A DNA stretch of 64,000 nt from Brassica napus. Lineage: Eukaryota; Streptophyta; Magnoliopsida; Brassicales; Brassicaceae. Made by a program: the position numbers and the translations under genes. A model generated the notes under the pieces. That model did not search any database. It saw only the letters and a list, made by a program, of their open reading frames with translations, and was not told the DNA's origin. The stretch lies in the NCBI RefSeq assembly GCF_020379485.1, contig NC_063448.1, positions 8,021,726 through 8,085,725 on the forward strand. Reading direction: 5' to 3'. Positions 11,823-21,884 of this stretch are shown here, one piece after another (position 1 is the stretch's first letter; the number at the start of each line of letters is the position of its first letter).

Positions 11823-12251
11823 TTATAGCTTAAGAAAGCTGTTAATGATGTCTTCTTCTGCCTCTTCTTTCTTGACCAAATCACTTTGAAGCTCAGAAAT
11901 TGTCACCTTCAGCTCCGCAATAATCTTGTCCTTCTTGCGAATTTGGTTTCTCGCTTCAATCAAAGCTTCTTTTTGCCATCCAAAAGCTTCTTCCTCATCA
12001 AACTGAAAAAATTGCATTCACCTTTCCGCTAACAAAAACGAAATTAAGAATTTAGTAAGGAACACTTCAATTCAACATATCATAAAGCACAATTGTTGTA
12101 CCTTGTATCGTTCACATCCATAGAACCTTCGACCCGGATTTTTATCAGTCCAAGCTTGAGATATCTTTGCCGGTAGCCCACAAAAACAAAGCACACTGCC
12201 TGCAATTGCCTTGTCCCGTCGCCTATTGTTGGATCCTCCACCCAATTCCAT
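11823..12251 (-). CDS. GRF-type zinc-finger/coiled-coil protein carried by the MULE, probably frameshifted
   Basis: Exon 1 (12251-12102) encodes 50 residues with a GRF zinc-finger core: CFCGLPAKISQAWTDKNPG then RRFYGC. It ends at a GT donor. Exon 2 ends at stop 11823-11825 and encodes a Lys/Glu-rich coiled coil (EARNQIRKKDKIIAELKV) of about 60 residues. The best acceptor (exon 2 from 12028) puts the expected last Cys and aromatic pair one base out of frame with the coiled coil. A one-base loss in the T-run near 12010, or use of a later AG, would explain this. Short GRF-finger plus coiled-coil proteins are common in Brassicaceae and often lie in transposons. The role is unknown; an accessory function like the second gene of MuDR is only a guess. 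Confidence 0.6.
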
Positions 12252-12370
12252 CTCTCTTTCTCTCTCTGTTTGAAATAGATCCTATTTTCCAGATATGAAC
12301 CCTAATCTTTGAAATAGGGGATTGAAACAAGAGAAGTAACAAGACACGAGTCGCGGGTGAAGGAGTTGGC

Positions 12371-12581
12371 TCGGGTTTTGCCTTAATCGGAGTTAAGTTT
12401 CTTAATTACGAATTGACTCCAAAATGTTTCATTAATATCAATTAAAACCAATTGGAATGTTGGCACCATATATTTATTTACTTCGTACATGTGACATGTA
12501 TTATCATATACAACGTGTAGTTATAGACACATTTCAATATTCTAGATGGTTTTCACATCGTGAAGTGAGAAACTTTTTTCC
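12371..12581 (-). repeat. Right TIR of the MULE
   Basis: Inverted counterpart of 8430-8655. Its inner edge (CGGGTTTTGCCTTAATCGG) lies only about 120 bp upstream of the start codon of the minus-strand GRF zinc-finger gene, so this TIR probably supplies that gene's promoter. Confidence 0.88.
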
Positions 12582-13229
12582 TTATATAAACGGCCAGGGA
12601 CTTATTAATGATCTACGAAATCGCAACCCCCTTTGACTTTGACAACACAAATGAGAAACGATCCTCTAAGACAAATCTGAGGAAATAAATTATAGTGCTA
12701 ATTTGAAACAACTGTTAAATAATTGTGTCAGTTGTATCTAGAAGTGGTACCATTGTGTGAATCCAAATAATATTTTAGAATGAAATACCTTATATATGTT
12801 TTAAATCGAACAAATGTAATAAACAATTAACATACTCTAGTTTCGTTCATAGTATTTTTGGAATAAGTCTTTCGAATTAACCCGAATATACAAGACTATT
12901 TTAAAATTTCCCATATATATACACCGGTCTTGTCTGTTAATAAAAGCTTCAAAATGTCAGAAAGACTGAGGTTCAACTACCAACAGAGCCGTTTATTTTT
13001 TGAGCAAAACAACAGAGCATCAAACCTGATATCAGAAAACATATATAGCATCAACATCTCGTCCCTTTAAGAAGTCTATTATGTAGCTAAGCCAGTGGAT
13101 TTAGAGCAAGATATAGAGAAAAACAATAATCTCTACTCATGCTTTTGGAAAGAGCCATTTGAAATGAAGTTTGTTTTGCTCGAGACAAGCTCAATGGACA
13201 TAGATTGAAGAATAAGATGGTGTTTTTTT
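12582..13229. other. Intergenic DNA
   Basis: This flanks the MULE. No exon or clear repeat was recognised. Confidence 0.45.
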
Positions 13230-13545
13230 TGTCGAAAAATGTAGCATACTTCGGCCACCCCAGATGAATTTTTTAATGGTAATAGTATTCGATTACAGCT
13301 CTGCAATAAAGAGAGGCCATTTATACTACCACAGTGTCTAGTGTGTACATCATCTTTCATACTATGGATTGCCCAAAGTAATTTTTCTTAGTACAGCCAT
13401 GATACGGTTTTTCGCATGGGCCGGTGAGAGCATCTGTCGCGTGAAAAGAGGCTGAGCCCAAGTGGTCATTCTTTTGCAATCCAAGTTCCTCTACATAATG
13501 ACGTTGCATGTTGTCCCATTGACATCCACTATTATATATGTATCA
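13230..13545. repeat. Dispersed repeat, copy 1 (second copy at 26560-26835)
   Basis: This stretch matches 26560-26835 in the same orientation with many substitutions and gaps. Shared blocks include ACTTCGGCCAC, GATTGCCCAAAGTAATT versus GACTGCCCAAAGTAATT, and the well-kept TTTTTCGCATGGGCCGGTGA. No ORF is conserved between the copies, so this is a non-coding repeat or a decayed promoter or element. Confidence 0.6.
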
Positions 13546-13616
13546 TAACATGAGAATTTTCAACTCGAACCTTAAAAGATACGACCGTGCGAATTTTATT
13601 TATAAAATATTTTAGA

Positions 13617-13633
13617 TTATGCAATATAATATA
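13617..13633. repeat. Target-site duplication of LINE, left
   Basis: TTATGCAATATAATATA, identical to 14395-14411. Confidence 0.85.
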
Positions 13634-14394
13634 CCTTTTTTTTTTGTCATCAACTTATACAGAATCATAATATCGAGAGATATTGATCCATGTGAACGAC
13701 GAAAGACAGTTGCTTCCTGACACTGCGTGTTAGGCTATCCGCCTTTGAATTTTGCGTTTTTTGTACATGGACGATCTCTGATTGGAGGAAACTTTCTTTC
13801 AAGGCTGTAATATCTTCCAAATAACTTGTAAAAGCTGGTCATTCTTCTTGTTCCGAAACCATCTTCACCAATTGAGAACAATCTGTTGCAAACGTAACCT
13901 GAAGTTGACGTAAGTTCCTCATACATTTCATTGCCCAGAGTAGTGCTTCCATCTCCGCATGGAGAGGAGAGAGACTAGCCCAAACATTCCTCGCCCCCAT
14001 CGGCCCATCAAAACCTTCTAAAGCACTGAACCAACCCTGTCTGGAGAAAATATCATTATCTATCCAGGAACCATCTGTGAAACACCATCTACCTGGAATT
14101 GACGGTAAAGACGTAACCTCTACATGTGATATTGTCCTCTGTTCATTCGCTATATGCGCTTCAGTCCAAAGTGTTGATTCTGTTTCTGCCAATTTGAGCG
14201 TATCACAAGGATCAATATCCACATTGCTAAAATTTTTATTATTCCTTCCTTTCCAAATGTACCATAGTATCCATGCAAACTGATGATCATCTAATTGCGG
14301 AAAGACTCTCCAGAAAAGATGATCCATGTTTGTAAAAAGAGACCTTGTTGGGAAGATAGCTGGATTTGAAGGTATATTTGAGAGAGTCCAAACC
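13634..14394 (-). pseudogene. 5'-truncated LINE 3' end with RNase H domain
   Basis: Minus-strand remnant of a plant non-LTR retrotransposon ORF2 C-terminus. Visible are the reverse-transcriptase tail region (FAWILWYIWKGRNNKNF), then an RNase H-like domain with FTDGSW, LHAEMEALLWAM and FATDCSQLV (the D, E and D positions). A TGA at 13839-13841 interrupts the frame; it reads on through the rest of the C-terminus to another stop near 13668. The 3' end carries an A-run on the minus strand (T-run at about 13636-13646). Both flanks carry the same 17 bp (TTATGCAATATAATATA at 13617-13633 and 14395-14411), a target-site duplication, so this is a single dead-on-arrival insertion of about 760 bp. Confidence 0.85.
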
Positions 14395-14411
14395 TTATGC
14401 AATATAATATA
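14395..14411. repeat. Target-site duplication of LINE, right
   Basis: TTATGCAATATAATATA. A further copy lies at about 15567-15583, in the second unit of the tandem duplication. Confidence 0.85.
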
Positions 14412-14818
14412 TCAATAAATTAATATAATTTGGTGTTATATATTATCTAATTTTATAATAATATTTATGTGGTGTATAATATTACTACTATAAATTTTAT
14501 ATTTTTGTAACAAAATTGATTTTGAAAACATTATTATGTAACAATACTGATTTACATAAATTTTGTTTTATTTCTAAATTTGAAATATATATAGAAATTA
14601 AATTAAGTTGAACCTACATAATAGAGAATTCGGTATATAGTGATTAATTAAACCAATTAAGTATAAATGTTTAAATAATAAACCGTATTGGTCTATAAAA
14701 CTTTAGTCTACTGTTATTAAAGTCCGTGTAAATTAATAAATATCAGATGTTTCATCTATTAGGGAAAGTGTAAATTAATTGTATTACATGGTAAAAACAT
14801 TTAAAGGTATGACTTCTA

Positions 14819-15308
14819 AGGGTATGCTTGGTTTCTCCGCTACCACCCGTAAACGCTACTTTAGTGGTTGGTAGCGGTTGTTGGCGTTTTGCAACAGTCA
14901 CTCAAACCGCTCTAAATCGCTTCAAACCGTTATAAACCTCATAAATTCGAAAAACTGGTTTTAGCTAGCGTTTGCGGTTGCGGGAGGATAATTTTTTTTA
15001 AAAAAAACAATATAAATACAAAAATAAAAATTTTCAATAAAAATTTTAAATTGGAATTATAAAATACTAAAATATATCTATTATATTTTAATTAATAATA
15101 TAAAATTGTAAAATAAAAATATTTTCCATAATTTTTAAAATTTTAAAACTATAACTTTCTAAATATAATTTTTATATTTATTATAATATTATGATTTTTG
15201 ATATTTTTATAGTTATATAAAATTTAAATATTGTCAATTTATTATTTAACCGCTGCTACATTTGGTAGTTAACCAGTCATAAGTATCCAGCAAATGCACC
15301 AATTTCTA
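14819..15308. mobile_element. hAT-like element, copy 1, right end missing
   Basis: This starts GGTATGCTTGGTTTCTCCGC and has repeated AACCGCT/AGCGGTT motifs in its first 150 bp. It ends at the duplication junction and so lacks the terminal inverted repeat present in the copy at 15999-16593. Its AT-rich interior has no ORF. Confidence 0.6.
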
Positions 15309-15998
15309 AAGTGTTGATTCTGTTTCTGCGCTTCAGTCCAAAGTGTTGATTCTGTTTCTGCCAATTTGAGCGTATCCCAAGGATCAATATCCACATTGCT
15401 AAATTTTTTATTATTCCTTCCTTTCCAAATGTACCATAGTATCCATGCAAACTGATGATCATCTAATTGCGGAAAGACTCTCTAGAAAAGATGATCCATA
15501 TTTGTAAAAAAGACCTTGTTGGGAAGATAGCTGGATTTGATGGTATCTTTGAGAGAGCCCAAACCTTATGCAATATAATATATCAATAAATTAATATAAT
15601 TTGATGTTATATATTAACTAATTTTATAATAATATTTGTGTGGTGTATAATATTACTACTATAAATTTTATAAATTTTTTATTTTTGTAACAAAATTGAT
15701 TTTGAAAACATTATTATGTAACAATACTGATTTACATAAATTTTGTTTTATTTCTAAATTTGAAATATATATAGAAATTAAATTAAGTTGAACCTACGTA
15801 ATAGAGAATTTGGTATATAGTGATTAATTAAACCAATTAAGTATAGATGTTTAGATAATAAACCGAATTGGTTTATAAAACTTAAGTCTACTGTTATTAA
15901 AGTCCGTGTAAATTAATAAATATCAGATGTTTCATCTATTAGGGAAAGTGTAAATTAATTGTATTACATGGTAAAACATTTAAAGGTATGACTTCTAA

Positions 15999-16593
15999 AG
16001 GTATGCTTGGTTTCTCCGCTACCACCCGCAAACGCAACTTTAGTGGTTGGTAGCGGTTGTTGGCGTTTTGCAACAGTCACTCAAACCGCTCTAAACCGCT
16101 TCAAACCGCTCTAAACCTCATAAATTCGAAAACTGGTTCTAGCTAGCGTTTGCGGTTGCGGTAGGATAATTTTTTTTAAAAAAAACAATATAAATACAAA
16201 AATAAAAATACTCAATAAAAATTTTAAATTGAAATTATAAAAATAATAAAATATATCTATTATATTTTAATTAATAATATAAAATTTTAAAATAAAAATA
16301 TTTTCCATAATTTTTAAAATTTTAAAACTATAACTTTCTAAATATAATTTTTATATTTATTATAATATTATGATTTTTGATATTTTTATAGTTATATAAA
16401 ATTTAAATATTGTCAATTTATTATTTAACCGCTGCTACATTTGGTAGTTAACCAGTCATAAGTATCCCGCAAATGCACCAATTTCTAACCGTAGAACCAG
16501 TCGCACAAATCTCAAAACTGCTAGAAACCGCAACCACTCGCATCCGCAAACTCCCCGCAACCGCAACTGCTGCGTTTGAACCAGTCATGCCCT
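15999..16593. mobile_element. hAT-like non-autonomous element, copy 2, both ends
   Basis: The left end AGGTATGCTTGGTT and the reverse of the right end AGGGCATGACTGGTT are imperfect inverted repeats. GC-rich subterminal arms carry repeated AACCGCT / GCAACCGCAA motifs and enclose an AT-rich core. No transposase remnant. No clear 8 bp target duplication was seen, so the hAT label rests on end sequence only. Confidence 0.6.
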
Positions 16594-16772
16594 AAATGAT
16601 CTAAATTAAAAACAAAATAACATATGAAATAAGTCATAATTTATGTGCTAAATAGATAAGATATGTTTATTTTTAAATTAGAAATAGAAATGAATATTTA
16701 TTTTTAAAAACATATTTTAAAATATTTTTTAAATTTAATTTTGAAAATAAATTCAATTTGAAATTATTATTA

Positions 16773-17068
16773 GAGAAATTCCCTATGATAGCCCTTTTTA
16801 GTTTATCTTCACAAAATAGCACTCAATTAAAAAAATGACCAAAATAAGTTTTATTAAAGGGTAAAAATAATATTTACCCTAGGGTAAACTAATCTAATAT
16901 TAGGCTTTAGTGTTAAGGGATGAAATTTTAGGGTTAGAGTTTCAAATTTTTTAAAATAAAAAAAAATATTCAAAATTTTAAAATAAAATGGGTTATTTTG
17001 GTAATTTTCTTCTTCGAAGACTATTTTTGTGATAAAAATTTAAAAAGAGCTATTTGAGAGAATTTCCC
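16773..17068. mobile_element. MULE-type MITE with perfect 9 bp TSD
   Basis: The ends GAGAAATTCCCTATGATAG and (in reverse) GGGAAATTCTCTCAAATAG are inverted. TTATTATTA lies directly outside both ends (16764-16772 and 17069-17077), a 9 bp duplication as for Mutator-like elements. The interior has AAAATGACCAAAATAAG and TTAGGGTTAGAGTTTCAAA and no ORF. The same family is at 46597-46884. Confidence 0.8.
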
Positions 17069-17077
17069 TTATTATTA

Positions 17078-18120
17078 TCATTAAAATATTATTAAAAGTA
17101 TTTTTTTAATAATTGTTAATTTTTGTTTACAATCAAAACTAAACTAAAATTTAGTTTCTAATTATACTTTGTGCAATAATTAAAATTTTAAATAGCTAAT
17201 TTCGAAAATATATTTTAAAAAGATTCTAAAGATAGATATTTGTAGATTTTGTTAGAAATTGATTTAAGATATTTGTTAGTATTTCAAATAAAAATAAAAA
17301 TATTAAAATATATTATAATTAAGTTATGTAAAATTTAATAATTTTTTTACGGGTGGTTCAAATAAAAAAATCACACGGATGAAAGAAGTGGTGATTTCTA
17401 TTCTAATAGTATAGATTTTGGTTAATGTTATCAATAAGGAAAGACATCATTATTATTTTTCGATAACCATTAAGGGAAGACATTATTGGGCTACTACATC
17501 TATTAAGTACATGTAGTTTTTTTTGGAACCACACATGACACATGATCAACAGCTAGGAGCCTAGGAGCCAATGCCGACTAGTTTCGTGGGTTGGGAGATT
17601 CCTTGATTAGAGCTTCTCGCAATCCCAACACATGTTAAACACCTCGACTGAAGCTCACGAGTCCAAGTGACTCGTGCAAAATAACTAATTCTCAGTGGCT
17701 CAGTGCGCAGGAAGATGAGAGGTATGACATCAACCCACATCAGTGGTAAGTGGATTTCAGCTAAAACAAATAAGCAAAAAAAATTTCATTAGTATTTAAT
17801 TTGTCCAAAACTATATAAAACAATAAATTTCTTTTTACAAAACACAATGTCCCACTAAAGAAACCAGTACTTAAAAAAATCATAACTAGGAGAAGTTTTA
17901 CAAATTAGCTTTATATCAAAAAATAAAATTAGAACAGAAACTCCTTAAATTGTAAACCGGCAAAAACAATAATATAATATGACAAAAACATATTAGTAAC
18001 AACCTAGTTTTAGTAATAAAAGGATATTGGAGAATTTGATCTGAACTCATTACAATCCAAGGGAGACTTTGGTTTAAAAGAAATAAAAAAAGGGAGACTT
18101 TGGTTTAGCTCCGAAACTTG
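17078..18120. other. Intergenic DNA upstream of the cystatin-related gene
   Basis: AT-rich. The stretch 17430-17500 (AAGGGAAGACATTATTGGGC) has a diverged copy at 29525-29590. No gene was recognised. Confidence 0.5.
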
Positions 18121-18130
18121 TATATAAAAA
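18121..18130 (+). promoter_or_regulatory. TATA box of the cystatin-related gene
   Basis: TATATAAAAA lies about 120 bp upstream of the ATG at 18249. A GA-repeat leader follows at 18182-18199. The spacing fits transcription starting near 18150. Confidence 0.55.
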
Positions 18131-18181
18131 GAGAGCATTGAATCGACTTTTATTCTTATATATATATCACATCACCCAAAC

Positions 18182-18199
18182 GAGAGAGAGAGAGAGAGA
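18182..18199 (+). repeat. GA dinucleotide microsatellite in the 5' leader
   Basis: Nine GA units directly upstream of the coding region, a usual feature of plant 5' leaders. Confidence 0.8.
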
Positions 18200-18248
18200 A
18201 AAAGGGACTAGCTAGGGTTTGGCTGAGATCAAAAGCTGTTGTGTAAGG

Positions 18249-19128
18249 ATGATGGAGATGCCATGGGAAAATTTTGGAAAGGTTCTGGCCGAAGTGGTGG
18301 AACTGATGTATTATGATTCCGATTATGAATCAGAATCTGAGTTAGATTCTCCAAAATTGAAACGTCAGAAGAGGGCCCTCTATACACCGGAAGAGGAGTT
18401 TGAGGTAATCCGGGACCAAGTGTTGAAGAGCGAGGTATGTAATTTGATTTGAGTTATATATATATATATTGATTTTGTCAACAAGTCTGGGATTAGAGTT
18501 TCTGATTTCTGGGTGTTGTTTGATCACAGGGGTTCGACGTTGATTTCTCGAATATCCGCTGCGAGTTCAACTTTTCACCCGTGGATCTTCTTCACGGTAA
18601 CAAGTTGACTTAACCACCACAAAAAGATGGTTACCTCATCAACATGTTCTGCAACATGGCTGTCGAGGAGTTTAACAAATTTTATGTAAGGAATTTGTTA
18701 CTTAATTAATGCCTTTGTCCGTTTATAACAGAATAAAAAACAGAACCTAACTTTTGTCTTTGTCCTTTGTAGGGTAAGAAGGTTGAGTTTGTGGAGGCTC
18801 ATAAGGCCGTTTGTCACTTTCAAGCCGGGCGCAAGTTTTACATCACATTCCAAGGCCGTGAAGATAATCAGCTGCAGCTGTACCAGGCAATGATCCAGTA
18901 TCATTCCATCAAATTAACTCAAGTTGTCTTCTGCAGGCCTAAACCACCCAAGGTAATCCAAACTCACTTCTTGTTTTGTTGCAAGTTGCAACCATTTGAT
19001 CTTTTCCTAGTATAAAAAGACAATGTCTAAGCCTTTTTTTTACCAAACATGAATTTATTGTCTTCTTCATGGTTCATGTATTGTTGGTTTTGGTCTCACT
19101 TTTTCCTTCTTGGTTTCAGGCTATGTAG
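18249..19128 (+). pseudogene. Brassicaceae cystatin-related protein gene with in-frame stop
   Basis: Four exons: 18249-18434, 18530-18685, 18773-18952, 19120-19128. All have lengths divisible by three and GT-AG introns. The sequence begins MMEMPWENFGKV, then an acidic stretch (YYDSDYESESELDS) and a basic patch. The cystatin/monellin-like fold region follows (GFDVDFSNIRCEFNF, GKKVEFVEAHKAVCHFQAG, FYITFQGRED) and the tail FCRPKPPKAM. A TAA at 18611-18613 in exon 2 interrupts it after HGNKLT, while the downstream exons keep a perfect frame and intact splice sites. The full product would be about 176 residues. This family is poorly characterised, and inhibition of cysteine proteases has not been shown for it. 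Either a recent pseudogene or, less likely, a truncated allele. I start at 18249 because it is the first in-frame ATG after the TATA box. Confidence 0.7.
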
Positions 19129-19421
19129 GCGCCCTATATGCAACCCGGAGTCATCTCTACACTGGTGGCTGCTGCTGGTGTTTTATGAACTCCATGATTA
19201 TTATTTTTATTTACCTCTTGTTGAGCTTTTTTTATTCTTTTCTCAAAGTTTACAATTAAGTGCGCTTAAACTCATATTGACTTTTATCAAATGCTAATTA
19301 GACACCCTTCTATCACTTACAAAAGAGTTAATGTCTTACTGAAATTTTGTTATACAAAAAAAAAAAAAAAAAAAAGAAAAATCTTATGAGATCTTTAAAT
19401 GTGTCAATCCATCCTCACCGA
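19129..19421. other. Short intergenic region between convergent gene remnants
   Basis: This contains the 3' flank of the cystatin-related gene and an A-run at about 19356-19375. No gene was recognised. Confidence 0.5.
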
Positions 19422-20495
19422 TCAAGCCTCTCTCAAACCAACGTTCGGGTACAAGGCGCTAACGAATAGGGACTTGTCTTCCTTTCTGCTGATTTGCCTC
19501 ATTACTTTGCCTACACCATTCTGTTCCCGAGGCCATTTGCACAAGCCAATAGTGCTTGCCTTCTGTGTCTCCAGCGGTATCGGTATTGTAACCCAATACT
19601 TCCACGACATGGAGCCTAGACCTCCGCATCTTTTTGGCTGACTTCGTGTTTGATGTACTCCGTCCAGGGCCATCGTATATACCCTGTATTTCCCATAATA
19701 AAATACTGTCAAATAGAAGTAAAAAGGAATAAAAGAAAACCGCAATCACCAAATTATTGTTTTGAAAATGAAAAACATAATCAAATAAAAAATATACAAG
19801 AGGTTTACCTCTCGGTGATCTTCTAGTTCAGTGCAGTATTGCATCACCGCAAGAATCGGCTGGTTCTGGAGAATCAAGATGAGATCTTTTTCAACAAAAC
19901 CAGGTCATTAACCTTATACACAGATTCTTCATCTACATGTTTGTGAGTGCATCCCAGCTCTTTATCTACCTTCCCTGTCCATGGGCAAGATGCCTCAGGG
20001 ACCATCCCATGCCGCTTCATGAAGTCTCTTACACCATCGAAATGGGTAATGTGCCCAGACTCGTGTTTATGGACACCGTTAACCAGGTGTTGTGCAGAAA
20101 GCCTCACGGGTTCTCTCCCATCATCTAGAAGATTAAAAGCTGACTCCACAGATCGATTAATGCAAACTGCCCAACACAGATCTGCAAAAAAGAAGAGAAA
20201 ACAAGACACTAAATTATAAAAGGAAGGATTGCAGCAGACTATAAGATTAACATAAACTGTAGCCTTAGTGTGTTACCTAAGAGTCCTTGATACGCAGCAG
20301 GGCGGATGATGAAAGGTGTGTTTCTCCAGTCTTTACCAATATCAACAAAATGCTCAGGGAGATCACTCGGCCATTCCTGATCATCAGGCGTATACTTCTG
20401 CACATCAAGATCAAATGAAAAATGTCAGCTTCCAAAATCAAAGAGTGACATCTCTCTGAACCAACGCATGCATACGACATTACCTTGGTACTCAT
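19422..20495 (-). pseudogene. Papain-like (C1A) cysteine protease-like gene, frameshifted
   Basis: Exons on the minus strand: 20495-20484 (MSTK), 20397-20277, 20181-19809, 19683-19422, all with GT-AG borders. The first coding part reads KYTPDDQEWPSDLPEHF. The nucleophile region is GDLCWAVCINRSVESAF with RLSAQHLVN, matching the CWAF and QHLVDC blocks of papain, though the usual oxyanion Gln region is not evident. The His region is RLHVVEVLGYNTDTAGDT and HYWLVQMASGTEW. The frame shifts near 19885 (between LVLL and EKDLILILQNQP) and again near 19526 just after GTEW. I therefore call it a pseudogene. It starts only about 30 bp after the last recognisable STY-like codon of the upstream remnant, so the two may share one transcript. 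Confidence 0.7.
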
Positions 20496-20527
20496 GGTGG
20501 CAGGTTTGTTCGAGACAGATTTTATTT

Positions 20528-21733
20528 TCAAAGAACAAAGACATTCAAAGAAAACCCATCGGCAGTGGAGAAAGCATGAGCCTCTTGAATGTTCAATCCA
20601 AGCTCACTAAGCAGGGAAGTAAGCTGAAACAGAAAGCCATCTCTGACTCAAATTATCACAAAAATTGGAAGATACAACTATCAGGATAATGGCAACCAGC
20701 AAACAGTGATGTTACCACCAACCTGACTAAGGAGTTTAGGCTTATGGATGGTTGAAAAGGTAATCTCATGCATCGGTCTGCAAAATAAGCAGCAAAGCAA
20801 GTTAGGAATCTTTGTAAGAAAAACAACGATTCAGAGAAACAAAAACTTAGCAAAGAAAGCTCACCGGGTAGCCAATGTTGCATTAACAGCACTATGCAAC
20901 AAGTTTACTCCCCGGAGTAATAGGCTCAAAATTTGGAGAGGAGCCAAACGTTGGAGTTGAAAGGACCCTTTTAAGTTTTAAGCAACATGAAAGCGCATGA
21001 TTAAAAAGGGAAAGTAGAAGGTTAGAAATGGTATAACTGCTAAGACCGAAACCATTACCCCTTCCCGTGTGGTTTGCTAGAGCTTTGAGAAACCTGCAAC
21101 AAAAGAGAAAGGAATCAATACAAAGAACACACTTGTTAGCTAAATCTTAAATAGTACCTGTACATTACGAACTTCGAACGCAGGTCTAGTTGCGGGATCT
21201 TCCGCAAGTTTCAGCAACCTCAGATGCGTGAGAACATCTTCTGCCCTCTCAACATTAACATCGAGAGCATATCTGGGAGATATCAAAGATAATGACATGA
21301 CAATGCAATTATGATACTAAGACAAACCAAAAGATCACATTCAGTTGATCGTTCTTGGATCAAGAGACACGTGTTGAAGTTGTTCAGATTCTATACAAAC
21401 CCTAGAACGAAGTTGAATACTTAAGAGATTCTAGAAGATGCTACGCCCAAGAGACGAGTAAAACCCTTCCAATTGAACATACTCAGAGATGATAAAACCC
21501 TAATGGAACAGCCGAATCAATCAATCAATGTAGAAGAAGAAGAAAGGTTACCGAGCAGGAAGACGATCCTCGAAATCAGGTAGAGCGGCTTCTTCGTAGC
21601 TAGATTCTTGGAGTCGCTGCAAAACTTCGCCTAAGACGTCGAGTTTCATGCGGTAGTGTCTAGGGTTTTCCTGGGACGGAGAAGCCACGACGGCTCTGCT
21701 GCCGGAACTCTCCGACTCCTCTGTGTTCTTCAT
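20528..21733 (-). pseudogene. STY8/STY17-like ACT-domain kinase, 5' half only, broken
   Basis: Relatives of Arabidopsis STY8/STY17/STY46 are cytosolic ACT-domain Ser/Thr/Tyr kinases that phosphorylate chloroplast transit peptides. Minus-strand exons: 21733-21552 ([35 protein letters not shown]), 21272-21158 ([37 protein letters not shown]), 21093-21059 (VSQSSSKPHGKG), about 20968-20866 (TFGSSPNFEPITPGSKLVA then TAG at 20894-20892), about 20770-20730 (RPMHEITFSTIHKPKLL) and about 20638-20528 ([17 protein letters not shown]). The codons around LWxHFxR before LPAR are missing in exon 1. The ACT domain breaks off after FSLNVFV at a TGA (20530-20528), and no kinase domain follows; papain-like sequence does. 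A clean 5' end with promoter suggests it was once a normal gene. Confidence 0.78.
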
Positions 21734-21874
21734 GGGTACCAAATCCACGGCGGCGGATCGACGAAACCTTCCGATATCGAACAGACGATCAAGAAGACTG
21801 ATCCAAGATTCAGGTACGGTAACTTGCGAACGAAGATTGAGAGAAAGTGAGAGAATATTATTCTTCAGAGTTTC

Positions 21875-21884
21875 TTTATTTATA
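21875..21884 (-). promoter_or_regulatory. TATA box of the STY8/17-like remnant
   Basis: GTATAAATAAA on the minus strand lies about 145 bp upstream of the ATG at 21733. ACGT-core motifs (CACGTA near 21953, CCACGTCA near 21967) lie further upstream and are possible bZIP sites. Confidence 0.5.

Larger units (their letters stand above)
8430..12581 (+). mobile_element. Mutator-like element (MULE) with long TIRs, two genes
   Basis: Ends are near-identical inverted repeats of 210-225 bp beginning GGAAAAAAGTTT. Between them lie a MuDR-type transposase on + (8943-11578) and a convergent GRF zinc-finger gene on - (12251-11823). Only TTATAT (8424-8429 and 12582-12587) repeats directly outside the ends; the 9 bp duplication expected for a MULE is not intact, so one end may have drifted. 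The related element at 30086-31601 shares terminal sequence. The element looks recent but not pristine: the zinc knuckle of the transposase and the frame of the second gene are damaged. Confidence 0.88.
14158..16490. repeat. 1172 bp tandem duplication
   Basis: Unit 1 (about 14158-15308) and unit 2 (about 15330-16488) align end to end with an offset of 1172 bp and few differences. Each unit has the 5' part of the LINE fragment, its right TSD, AT-rich flank and most of a hAT-like element. At the junction (15308-15350) GTGTTGATTCTGTTTCTG appears twice, a short filler duplication. Minor substitutions and indels between units show the event is not the newest in the region. It post-dates the LINE insertion. 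Confidence 0.88.

Noticed and set aside
8421..12590. A perfect 9 bp TSD for the coding MULE
   Set aside because: Only 6 bp (TTATAT) repeat at the element edges; extending to nine bases does not match.
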